From positions 1 to 23,312 of the IMG/VR virus record IMGVR_UViG_3300005098_000138: 23,312 nucleotides of DNA; one strand, 5' to 3'. A program made the translations under genes and the position numbers. Under the pieces are notes generated by a model. The model worked only from the letters and a program-made list of their open reading frames with translations, made no database searches and was not told the DNA's origin. Below, piece after piece: positions 1 through 5,567 of the stretch (position 1 is its first letter; each line of letters opens with the position of its first letter). The DNA comes from a virus.

Positions 1-29
1 ATTTTCAGTAGTTTCTTCGGATTTACCTG

Positions 30-58
30 TTGACAATATCGACCTCTTATGGTTCAAT
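30..58 (+). promoter_or_regulatory. sigma70-type promoter for first gene
   Basis: A perfect -35 box TTGACA (30-35) is followed after 17 bases by TTCAAT (53-58), which matches four of six positions of TATAAT. The start site would fall near 65, giving a leader of about 40 nt that includes a purine-rich ribosome site (AGGAAGGAAGG, 90-100) just before the ATG at 104. The -10 box is the weak part of the call. Confidence 0.55.
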
Positions 59-103
59 GGTCGAGTCGGCAAGGCAAGGTCGACTAGAAAGGAAGGAAGG
101 ACG

Positions 104-598
104 ATGGAGAACGAAAAGCTTATTGAAGGATTGAGGATAGCGCTGGCCTACATGAAGGACAGGCTCAGGAGCCTGGAGAACAAGCGCAGTGAGTATGAGG
201 GGACTGAGACTACTCCAGGGCAACGGCGCCGGTATTGTCTGGAGTCCGGCTTAGCTAAAGCCGGGTGGTCAAGAGAGGACATCAGGGCTTTCCAGAAATG
301 GGCTTTGGAGCACGGTGACCTCATCGTGCAGAACGTCAAGGCCAACCTACCTGAGAACGTGAAGGCCGACAAGCTTTTGGACTTCGTGCATCACACAGAT
401 GAGTACGGTTGCCCGGCTGTGTCCACCAAGACTTGCAAGGACGGCACAGGTAGGCTTTGGTTCGGCCTAGACGGCATTACCCGACCGGCCCGGACAAGCT
501 CAGGCTCGATAAAGACTTCACCGGCTGAGGTCAAGCTTGTCGGACTGGAGAACCAGAAGAACCAGAACCAGAAGAACCAGAAGAACCAGAAGAAATAG
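104..598 (+). CDS. hypothetical protein with C-terminal NQK repeats
   Basis: I do not recognise this 164-residue protein. The start is supported by a strong purine-rich ribosome site ending three bases before the ATG. The N-terminal 30 residues look helical and charged (an ENEKLIEGLRIALAYMKDRLR-type segment); the middle is a mixed globular sequence with Cys45, Trp54 and a VHHTDEYGCP stretch; the last 18 residues are a low-complexity run of Asn-Gln-Lys triplets. The gene has its own promoter and a strong terminator, so it is a single-gene transcription unit apart from the structural operon. Its base composition is visibly less GC-rich than that of the virion genes to the right, which may point to a different expression class or origin. 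It could be an early or regulatory phage protein, but nothing in the sequence proves a function. Confidence 0.75.
   Translation: MENEKLIEGLRIALAYMKDRLRSLENKRSEYEGTETTPGQRRRYCLESGLAKAGWSREDIRAFQKWALEHGDLIVQNVKANLPENVKADKLLDFVHHTDEYGCPAVSTKTCKDGTGRLWFGLDGITRPARTSSGSIKTSPAEVKLVGLENQKNQNQKNQKNQKK
551..592 (+). repeat. tandem AACCAGAAG repeat
   Basis: A 9-bp unit AACCAGAAG is repeated four times (551-559, 566-574, 575-583, 584-592) with a 6-bp partial unit AACCAG at 560-565. It is in frame and encodes the NQK-NQ-NQK-NQK-NQK tail of the first gene. Such arrays are prone to replication slippage, so tail length may vary between relatives. Confidence 0.9.
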
Positions 599-602
599 AC
601 CA

Positions 603-616
603 CAAGGCGCGCCTTG
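603..616. repeat. 14-bp perfect palindrome after first gene
   Basis: CAAGGCGCGCCTTG is a perfect palindrome just after the stop codon at 598 and 7 bp before the terminator. It has no loop, so it is better read as a possible protein-binding dyad than as an RNA hairpin. Its function is unknown. Confidence 0.5.
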
Positions 617-622
617 CCGACG

Positions 623-651
623 AGCTCCCGGACGATCCGGGAGCTTTTTTT
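623..651 (+). terminator. intrinsic terminator after first gene
   Basis: A perfect 10-bp stem AGCTCCCGGA / TCCGGGAGCT (623-632 with 636-645) closes on a 3-nt CGA loop, and the + strand then has seven T residues (645-651). This is the canonical Rho-independent form. It isolates the first gene from the structural module. Confidence 0.93.
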
Positions 652-719
652 GCGCCGACGTGGGCCGATGCTGGCCTCTCCGCCTGTTAGGGTTTTGTTC
701 GGCCACGGCCGCGAGCACC

Positions 720-741
720 CATCGGCGCGGACATCGGCGCG
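720..741. repeat. direct repeat CATCGGCGCG x2
   Basis: Two exact copies of CATCGGCGCG occur at 720-729 and 732-741, giving a 12-bp period, and GAACGCGAACC follows. Two sites about one helical turn apart could be a protein-binding iteron pair, but two copies are few and the DNA is GC-rich. Confidence 0.45.
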
Positions 742-877
742 AACGCGAACCCGGCCCCGACCGCGAAAACCCCTGCGGCAGCGGTGCGGTTGACCGACGG
801 CCCCCACGCAAATCTCCAGAACGCCCCTAGCCTTTCCGAAAACCCAAAAATTATACCGCTAAAAAACTTCCGAATAG

Positions 878-919
878 CCCCATCCTCCCCTCCCCCCTAA
901 CTCCCGCTCCCGCCGCCCC
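878..919 (-). other. putative G-quadruplex (minus) / i-motif (plus)
   Basis: The + strand has six C runs of three to six bases (878-881, 887-890, 892-897, 903-905, 909-911, 916-919) separated by 5, 1, 5, 3 and 4 bases. The minus strand therefore meets the usual G3+N1-7 quadruplex pattern with two spare runs. It lies directly beside an AT-rich patch (839-877). Confidence 0.6.
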
Positions 920-1683
920 TTACCTCCCATTCCAGAAACTTTTGCTCACTCCTTTCAAGGACCATCCATTTTTCAGTCATTTTCACATTTCGGCGCTCCG
1001 CAACCCCCGCATTTTCTAGACTTACAAGCACACTTTTCATCCGCTTTCATTTCCTCTGGCGAGTCTCTCTATATCCCCCTCCTAACCCCCTACACATACA
1101 CACATTACACGCACCGAAAACAGGAAAATCTCGTGACCCCCCTTCGCGTTCCTGAAAACCACTTCCCAAATCTCTCGCAACGTCTTTCCGGCCCCGAATC
1201 CTGAATCTATCCGAATCGTACCCGCGCAAAACGCACGTTTCTGCGCAAGTCCTTATTTTACCGTCCGACATATATACCCTCCACAGCCTTTCAGAATCCG
1301 AAATCGTTTTACCACTTTATCTCCCGTCCCCACCTACACTTACGCCTCCTAAAATATCAGACTGGCAATAGAATGCGCCGCTTTTGAACAGAACCCGCAC
1401 TCACCTGAAAAATCATTCCTGCCTCCCATAACCCCCCGCCCCGCCAACAGTTACAATCCAGAAAATCCTAATACCCGCCAAACCTTTCCGACTCTTGACC
1501 AATCCTTGTCCCGTTCGTCCGATTTCATCCCATTCCTATCCATTTCTCGGAAACTTTGCCTATCCCGCCCATCTTACCACCAAACCCCCCATTTCCGTTT
1601 CATCCGCCAACCGATTTTTTCCTGAATCTCCATTCATTTCTGCACAACAATCCGAAAATCTCCATTTCATCCTATTCCGAAAG

Positions 1684-1695
1684 CCGAGGCCCGTG
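1684..1695 (-). repeat. dispersed 12-mer, TCGG form
   Basis: The + strand reads CCGAGGCCCGTG, the complement of CACGGGCCTCGG. It is non-coding and forms a close inverted pair with the copy at 1731-1742. Confidence 0.85.
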
Positions 1696-1730
1696 CCTGC
1701 CACCCCCGCCGCCTGCCTGTCATCCTCCCA

Positions 1731-1742
1731 CACGGGCCTTGG
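1731..1742 (+). repeat. dispersed 12-mer, TTGG form
   Basis: An exact CACGGGCCTTGG followed by a pyrimidine tract. It is non-coding and lies 31 bp upstream of the -35 box at 1774. With 1684-1695 it can form a 12-bp stem with one G-U pair. Confidence 0.85.
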
Positions 1743-1773
1743 TCTCCTTTTCTTCCCAATCTGCAAAATCTTC

Positions 1774-1802
1774 TTGACACGGCTCGCTTTCCGTGCCACA
1801 AT
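1774..1802 (+). promoter_or_regulatory. sigma70-type promoter of structural module
   Basis: A perfect TTGACA (1774-1779) is followed by a 17-bp spacer and CACAAT (1797-1802), which matches four of six -10 positions. A small dyad CACGG / CCGTG (1778-1782 and 1791-1795) lies inside the promoter and could be an operator. The expected start site is near 1808-1810, only a few bases before the ATG at 1812, so the first transcript may be leaderless or translation may begin further in. Confidence 0.6.
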
Positions 1803-1811
1803 ACAGTCGCC

Positions 1812-2411
1812 ATGACAGAAGCCCGAGCCGACAGGCCCGAGAGGGCCGACAGCCTACCGACGCCGAGGACCGCAAACACCGGTCCCGCCACCAATACTAG
1901 TATGCGGAGGGTGGGGCGTTCCGTGCTTCTCGTGTCCGTCGAGAGCCTTGCCGAAGCCCTTGCCGTCTCCCCCCGCGCCGCGCTTCATCTCCTCAAGGCG
2001 CTCTCCGTCCCCACCCTCCGCATGCCACCGTCGTCCAAGAGCCTCAAGCACCGCTACTTCAACCAGGTGGCCCTCGAGCGTGCCCTCTTCGCCATCCTCG
2101 ACGTGGGCGGCCCCGGCTACCCCCCACCCCGCGACTCCGAGCTCCCCGACGCCTACTTCCAGACCAACAAGGCCCGTCGTGCCCTGAAGGACTACACCGA
2201 GCTCACCAAGATGCACCGCTCCAGCGTCCAGGACACCGTGCTCCGCCTCGTGCACGCCGACCGCGTGGACCGCCGGGACCCCGCCCGTGTCCTCCGCGAG
2301 GTCGTCAAACGCACCACCCGCCCCGCCCCTCCCGCACGCTCTCCCGCACGCCCTCCTACACGGGCCTTGGTATCCGGTGGTCCTGATGCCCGGAAGGGGA
2401 CCCCCCGATGA
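1812..2411 (+). CDS. HTH-like DNA-binding protein, possible small terminase or regulator
   Basis: Residues about 40-65 (SVESLAEALAVSPRAALHLLKAL) read like a helix-turn-helix of the excisionase/MerR type, followed by a wing-like basic stretch and a second helical segment to about residue 95. The N-terminal 37 residues and the Pro/Arg-rich C-terminus look disordered. The ATG at 1812 sits at the expected transcription start, so this form would be leaderless. A GTG at 1923 has GGAGGG upstream (1906-1911) and would begin right at the HTH segment, giving about 162 residues. The stop overlaps the next start (ATGA, 2408-2411), indicating translational coupling. As the first gene of the packaging operon with a DNA-binding motif, it could be the small terminase subunit or a regulator of the operon; I cannot decide between these. 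Confidence 0.6.
   Translation: MTEARADRPERADSLPTPRTANTGPATNTSMRRVGRSVLLVSVESLAEALAVSPRAALHLLKALSVPTLRMPPSSKSLKHRYFNQVALERALFAILDVGGPGYPPPRDSELPDAYFQTNKARRALKDYTELTKMHRSSVQDTVLRLVHADRVDRRDPARVLREVVKRTTRPAPPARSPARPPTRALVSGGPDARKGTPR
2359..2370 (+). repeat. dispersed 12-mer, TTGG form
   Basis: An exact CACGGGCCTTGG preceded by A and followed by TATCC, lying in the Pro/Arg-rich tail of the HTH-like gene (read as TRAL). Confidence 0.85.
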
Positions 2412-3211
2412 CAGAGCCGAGCCCGGAACCGAAACCGAAGGTCCAGCGCATCGAGCGCACGCGGCACACCGAGGCCGCCCCTGCCGAGCGCCAGGATGAG
2501 CGTCGGGGCAAGCATCAGGGTAAGACACGGGCCTCGGCCATCGTCGTGCATCAGGGGTTGCCGCTCGCGAAGGACAGGCCGCCCGAGTACGAGTTGCGGA
2601 GATTGCCGGGGTTCCTGGACCCCCACACCATCGATGGCGCCCTGGAGGCGGCCGACTGGGACGTGTCCCGCGAAATCAGGCTGTACGTCGAGATTGCCAA
2701 CGACCCGGCCGTCCCGCCCGCCACCCGCATCAAGGCGTGCGAGGCCATCCACCGGCTCGTCATCAGGGCCATGACCGCCAGCGGCGAGCTCGTCAAGGCC
2801 CAGTACCGACACGAGACGGAGGACGGTTCCGTGGTCACGGTCGAGCGGATGGCCCGCGTCACCCGCGAGGCCCAGGCCGCCCTCGAACTCGCCAAGGATC
2901 CCGAACAGCCTTCCCGGACCGAACGCCCCGAGGAGACTGCCCCAGATAAGGAGACGTTGGATGTCGAGGTCGAACCCGAAATCGAAGCCGAAGCCGAGAC
3001 CGAAGCCGAAGAGGAACATGGACGCGAAGGCGCCGGTGCCCCAAGTTCCGGGGCAGATGGTCCTGCCAGGGGTGGGCTCGCCATCCCTGGCCGCGCCCAC
3101 ATCGACCCCCTCCGCCCCCGCACCCGAACCCGAAACCACGCCGCCGAACAGCCCGGGGCAGGAGAGGGGGGAGAGGAGGGAGAGGAGACTGATTCCGAAG
3201 CCGAAGCCTGA
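2408..3211 (+). CDS. hypothetical packaging-module protein, small-terminase candidate
   Basis: A 267-residue protein preceded by a purine-rich ribosome site (GGAAGGGGA, 2390-2398) and overlapping the upstream stop by four bases. Residues 1-50 are charged and disordered; residues about 60-165 are the globular part, with a segment DPAVPPATRIKACEAIHRLV and helical KAQYRHETEDGS...EAQAALELAK. The first of these resembles repeats seen before large terminases in other phages, so a small-terminase role is possible but unproven. From about residue 185 the protein becomes an acidic low-complexity tail (EVEPEIEAEAETEAEEE) and then a Gly/Arg/Pro-rich stretch. That tail is read from DNA that also encodes the next gene, whose frame has the better third-position GC signature there, so the tail may be a passive overprint. 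Upstream of about 2940 the frame has clean third-position GC. Confidence 0.7.
   Translation: MTEPSPEPKPKVQRIERTRHTEAAPAERQDERRGKHQGKTRASAIVVHQGLPLAKDRPPEYELRRLPGFLDPHTIDGALEAADWDVSREIRLYVEIANDPAVPPATRIKACEAIHRLVIRAMTASGELVKAQYRHETEDGSVVTVERMARVTREAQAALELAKDPEQPSRTERPEETAPDKETLDVEVEPEIEAEAETEAEEEHGREGAGAPSSGADGPARGGLAIPGRAHIDPLRPRTRTRNHAAEQPGAGEGGEEGEETDSEAEA
2526..2537 (+). repeat. dispersed 12-mer, TCGG form
   Basis: An exact CACGGGCCTCGG in the gene at 2408, read as TRAS; it lies in the disordered N-terminal part of that protein. Confidence 0.8.
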
Positions 3212-3557
3212 TACGGCAGCCGGCGCCGGCGTGGAGTTGCCGCCGTGGTATCCGAGGCTCACCAGGCGGGCCATCAGCCTGGCGCTGATGGAGTTGACGG
3301 CGCGCCCCGGCCTCCGCAGTATAATGAATTGGCCGAACGACAACGGTCGTGTCCTGTACAACATCGCCGTCGAGCTCCGGGACAAGGAGCCCGAGACCGT
3401 CATCGAGGGCACGAACCGGCTGCTCGCCGTCTGCGGGCGGCACTACGGGAAGGCTGCACCGGGCCACGTCGCCGCCGCAGCCGCCTGGTATATCGCGGTG
3501 ACGGCCCTGTACCGCCTCCTCCAGGTTGTACTGCCAGAAGCTCAAGCTAGGAAGTAG
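2961..3557 (+). CDS. hypothetical protein overlapping the upstream gene
   Basis: A 198-residue protein of unknown function. The start at 2961 is supported by an ideal ribosome site, AAGGAG at 2948-2953, seven bases upstream; another ATG in frame is at 3018. It overlaps the upstream gene by 251 nt in the +1 frame. Residues 1-90 are low-complexity: a basic Lys-Pro run (KSKPKPRPKPKR) followed by Pro/Ser/Ala-rich sequence. Residues about 92-198 are globular and helical (PPWYPRLTRRAISLALMELTAR, then a Trp/Asn-rich segment and an Ala-rich helix AAAAAWYIAVTALYRLLQVV). The final segment is hydrophobic enough to be buried or amphipathic rather than clearly transmembrane. It ends 14 nt before the terminase start. 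Its position leaves it as another small-terminase or packaging-accessory candidate, without recognisable motifs. Confidence 0.72.
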   Translation: MSRSNPKSKPKPRPKPKRNMDAKAPVPQVPGQMVLPGVGSPSLAAPTSTPSAPAPEPETTPPNSPGQERGERRERRLIPKPKPDTAAGAGVELPPWYPRLTRRAISLALMELTARPGLRSIMNWPNDNGRVLYNIAVELRDKEPETVIEGTNRLLAVCGRHYGKAAPGHVAAAAAWYIAVTALYRLLQVVLPEAQARK

Positions 3558-3564
3558 AAAGTAA
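3554..3564. repeat. 11-bp repeat at left edge of terL
   Basis: GTAGAAAGTAA includes the stop codon of the gene before terL. An identical copy includes the terL stop at 5536-5546. Confidence 0.6.
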
Positions 3565-3571
3565 GACCGGT

Positions 3572-5539
3572 ATGGCTCGGGTGAACAAGACGATGAGGGG
3601 GCCGCTGCCGGTACCGGAGGTGCCGAGGCCCGTTCCGCGTCCCGACCACGGCAACGAGTGGTATCCCCTGCCCCCCGACTACCCCGAGCTCACCAAGGAA
3701 GGTCAGCGGCTCGCCCGCGTCAATGCCTGCATGCTGCGGGACACGCCGGAGGACTTCGTGGCCGCCTGGTCCTTCTTCCGCAAGACGTATCTGGAGCCCA
3801 CACCGCCCGGCTTCTTCTACCGTCGGAAGGTGAACTCCCCTCCCGGCCACTACCAGTGGATTCGGGACATCGCGCAGTACAGCCGGAACATTCATGTGGC
3901 GCCCCGGGGTTCCGGGAAGTCCACCGTGTTCTCGCGGGAGGTGCCCCTCTGGCTGACCCTCACGCGGCCGTACACCAACATCCTTATCGTGTGTTCGATT
4001 CACAGGCACGTCCGCGACAACTTCTCGACCCTGATGCAGCAGTTCACCGACAACGAGTTCATCGTGAGGGACTTCGGGAACCTCCAGCCGGTGCGGAACG
4101 ACGGCTCCGGGCGCCAGTGGTCCCTCTCGATACTCCAATTGACCAACGGGTCGGTCATCCAGGGGTGCTCGGTGGACGGCCGCAAGCGGGGTGGTCGGCC
4201 CGACATCGTGATTCTGGACGACCCGGAATACGACCCGCACGACCCTACCAAGGAAACCGAGCTCTCCGCCCAGCTGGAGCGCCTCCTGTTCCGTGAAATC
4301 TTCGGGATGTTCGACACCCAATACTCGCTGTTCGAGTGGATTGGGACGTTCATCTCGTGCAAGTCGGCCCTCTACCGCGCCTACCTGGGGGAGGACCCCC
4401 GATTCAAGCGGTTCAACCGACGCATCTATGCGGCACGGGCCTCAGACGCCGACGGCAAACCCGTCTACTTCTGGCAGGAGAAGTGGGACGAGCGAGCCCT
4501 CGAAGAGAAGAGGGCGGAGGTGGGTCACGCCGCCTTCGAGGCGGAGTACCAGAACAACCCGGTCTCCGACGAGGCCCGCCTCTTCGTGCTGCATCCCGAG
4601 CTCGCCTGGTACCACGAGGAGGGCGAGAACGTCTGGACGCTCAAGGAAGGCTCCGACGGCCTTCAGCGCGTCACCCTGGCCCGCGACGAGTGGCTCTCCT
4701 CCATGCGGCGCATCATGACGGTAGACATGCGGCACGGCAGTTCGTACAACACCGACTACTCAGGCGCTCTGGTCACGGGCATCGACGTCGACAAGTACTG
4801 GTGGATACTCGACCTCTACCTGGCCCGCTGCTCCCCGAAGCAGCTGCTCCAGAAGATATGGGAGCTCGGGTGCAAGTGGCAGGTGTCGCTCATCGGCATC
4901 GAGTCGGCCGCCGGCCAAATCGCCATGGTCAGTTGGGTCCAGGAGAACCTCGAATCCCTCCTGGAGAAGCACGGGGGTTGGCGGCCTCGGGTCTACGCCA
5001 TCCGGTACCCCTCGCGTGTCGCCAAGGAGGACCGCATCAACGCCCTGGACGCGAAGTTCACGGCGCACGCGGTGAAGCTGCCGGCGGACCGGCGGAACCG
5101 GTGGCCCTTCACCGAACTCATCCGCCAGATTGAGATGTACACGCCGGACGGACGCTCCCTGGCCCACGACGACGCCCTCGACATGCTCTCGATGGTCCTC
5201 TACTGCCCGAGGAGGGCGCCCAACCCCGACGCCTATGAGGGTGCCCAGTCCCGCGACTTCTACGAGCAGTTGGCCGCTGGCGAAATCCTGGATGCCACCA
5301 CCGGGTTGCCGCTGGCCCACGCCGTCGACATATCGAGGGTGCCCCTCCACGTTTTGCAAGAGTTCCTTGACAAGCGGCGCGAAATCGAGGAATATGCCGC
5401 CGAGCGGGGCTCGCGGGTCAGCGCCCTGCGGCGACGCGGTGCGCTGGGCGCCCCGTCGAGGTTGCAGAGCCCCGCCGTCCGCGCCGGGTTGTGGCCGCCG
5501 CGCCCCGCCCACTTGATTCTGAGCGACGAAACACCGTAG
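3572..5539 (+). CDS. terL: terminase large subunit (packaging ATPase/nuclease)
   Basis: This 655-residue protein is the DNA-packaging motor. The ATPase domain has a Walker A motif APRGSGKST at residues 110-118 and a Walker B run DIVILDDPE at 211-219, with the expected acidic pair D216/D217. The C-terminal RNase H-like nuclease shows its acidic residues in the expected order: Asp385 (IMTVDMRHG), Glu444 (LIGIESAAG) and the HDDALDML segment at 532-539. In the family the ATPase pumps DNA through the portal and the nuclease cuts the concatemer. The N-terminal 40 residues are Pro-rich, and about 100 residues follow the nuclease as a charged, Arg/Pro-rich tail that is longer than usual. No strong ribosome site precedes the ATG; the gene follows the previous stop by 14 nt. 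The same 11-mer GTAGAAAGTAA marks its upstream boundary and its own stop codon. Confidence 0.95.
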   Translation: MARVNKTMRGPLPVPEVPRPVPRPDHGNEWYPLPPDYPELTKEGQRLARVNACMLRDTPEDFVAAWSFFRKTYLEPTPPGFFYRRKVNSPPGHYQWIRDIAQYSRNIHVAPRGSGKSTVFSREVPLWLTLTRPYTNILIVCSIHRHVRDNFSTLMQQFTDNEFIVRDFGNLQPVRNDGSGRQWSLSILQLTNGSVIQGCSVDGRKRGGRPDIVILDDPEYDPHDPTKETELSAQLERLLFREIFGMFDTQYSLFEWIGTFISCKSALYRAYLGEDPRFKRFNRRIYAARASDADGKPVYFWQEKWDERALEEKRAEVGHAAFEAEYQNNPVSDEARLFVLHPELAWYHEEGENVWTLKEGSDGLQRVTLARDEWLSSMRRIMTVDMRHGSSYNTDYSGALVTGIDVDKYWWILDLYLARCSPKQLLQKIWELGCKWQVSLIGIESAAGQIAMVSWVQENLESLLEKHGGWRPRVYAIRYPSRVAKEDRINALDAKFTAHAVKLPADRRNRWPFTELIRQIEMYTPDGRSLAHDDALDMLSMVLYCPRRAPNPDAYEGAQSRDFYEQLAAGEILDATTGLPLAHAVDISRVPLHVLQEFLDKRREIEEYAAERGSRVSALRRRGALGAPSRLQSPAVRAGLWPPRPAHLILSDETP

Positions 5540-5546
5540 AAAGTAA
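5536..5546. repeat. 11-bp repeat at right edge of terL
   Basis: The second copy of GTAGAAAGTAA covers the terL stop codon. Together with 3554-3564 it brackets the terL gene exactly. Confidence 0.6.
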
Positions 5547-5567
5547 CGTGTAGCACGGGATGACATC

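Larger units (their letters stand above)
652..1773. other. long non-coding spacer, G-depleted on + strand
   Basis: No convincing gene lies here; open frames on either strand are short, lack ribosome sites and give odd compositions. From 652 to about 830 the DNA is ordinary GC-rich sequence with a 12-bp-period direct repeat (720-741). From about 832 to 1730 the + strand changes sharply: by hand count roughly 90 G in the 840 bases 841-1680, while C is far more frequent (for example 25 C and 3 G in 841-900). The stretch is full of short words CC-N(0-1)-GAAA (near 836, 932, 1151, 1298, 1404, 1458, 1652, 1677). An AT-rich patch (839-877) abuts a dense C-run block (878-919). Candidate roles are a replication origin, a packaging start region or a non-coding transcript; none is proven. 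Confidence 0.7.

Noticed and set aside
849-854. TATAAT on the minus strand in the AT-rich patch
   Set aside because: No -35 match at 16-18 bp and no gene in that direction.
1047-1271. Minus-strand open frame of 74 codons in the G-poor region
   Set aside because: No ribosome site, strongly biased Gly/Arg/Cys composition and no homologous look; best explained by the base skew.
1495-1815. Plus-strand open frame of 106 codons before the promoter
   Set aside because: It has no ribosome site, gives a Pro/Ser/Phe-rich product expected from C/T-rich DNA, and runs through the promoter.
3294-3325. TTGACG...TATAAT as a promoter for terL
   Set aside because: The -10 is perfect, but the spacer is 20 bp, too long for a normal sigma70 promoter; a single TATAAT is expected by chance in a window this size.
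2192-3412. Long minus-strand open frame (406 codons)
   Set aside because: It is the shadow of three + strand genes with good start signals and codon pattern; high GC gives long antisense frames.
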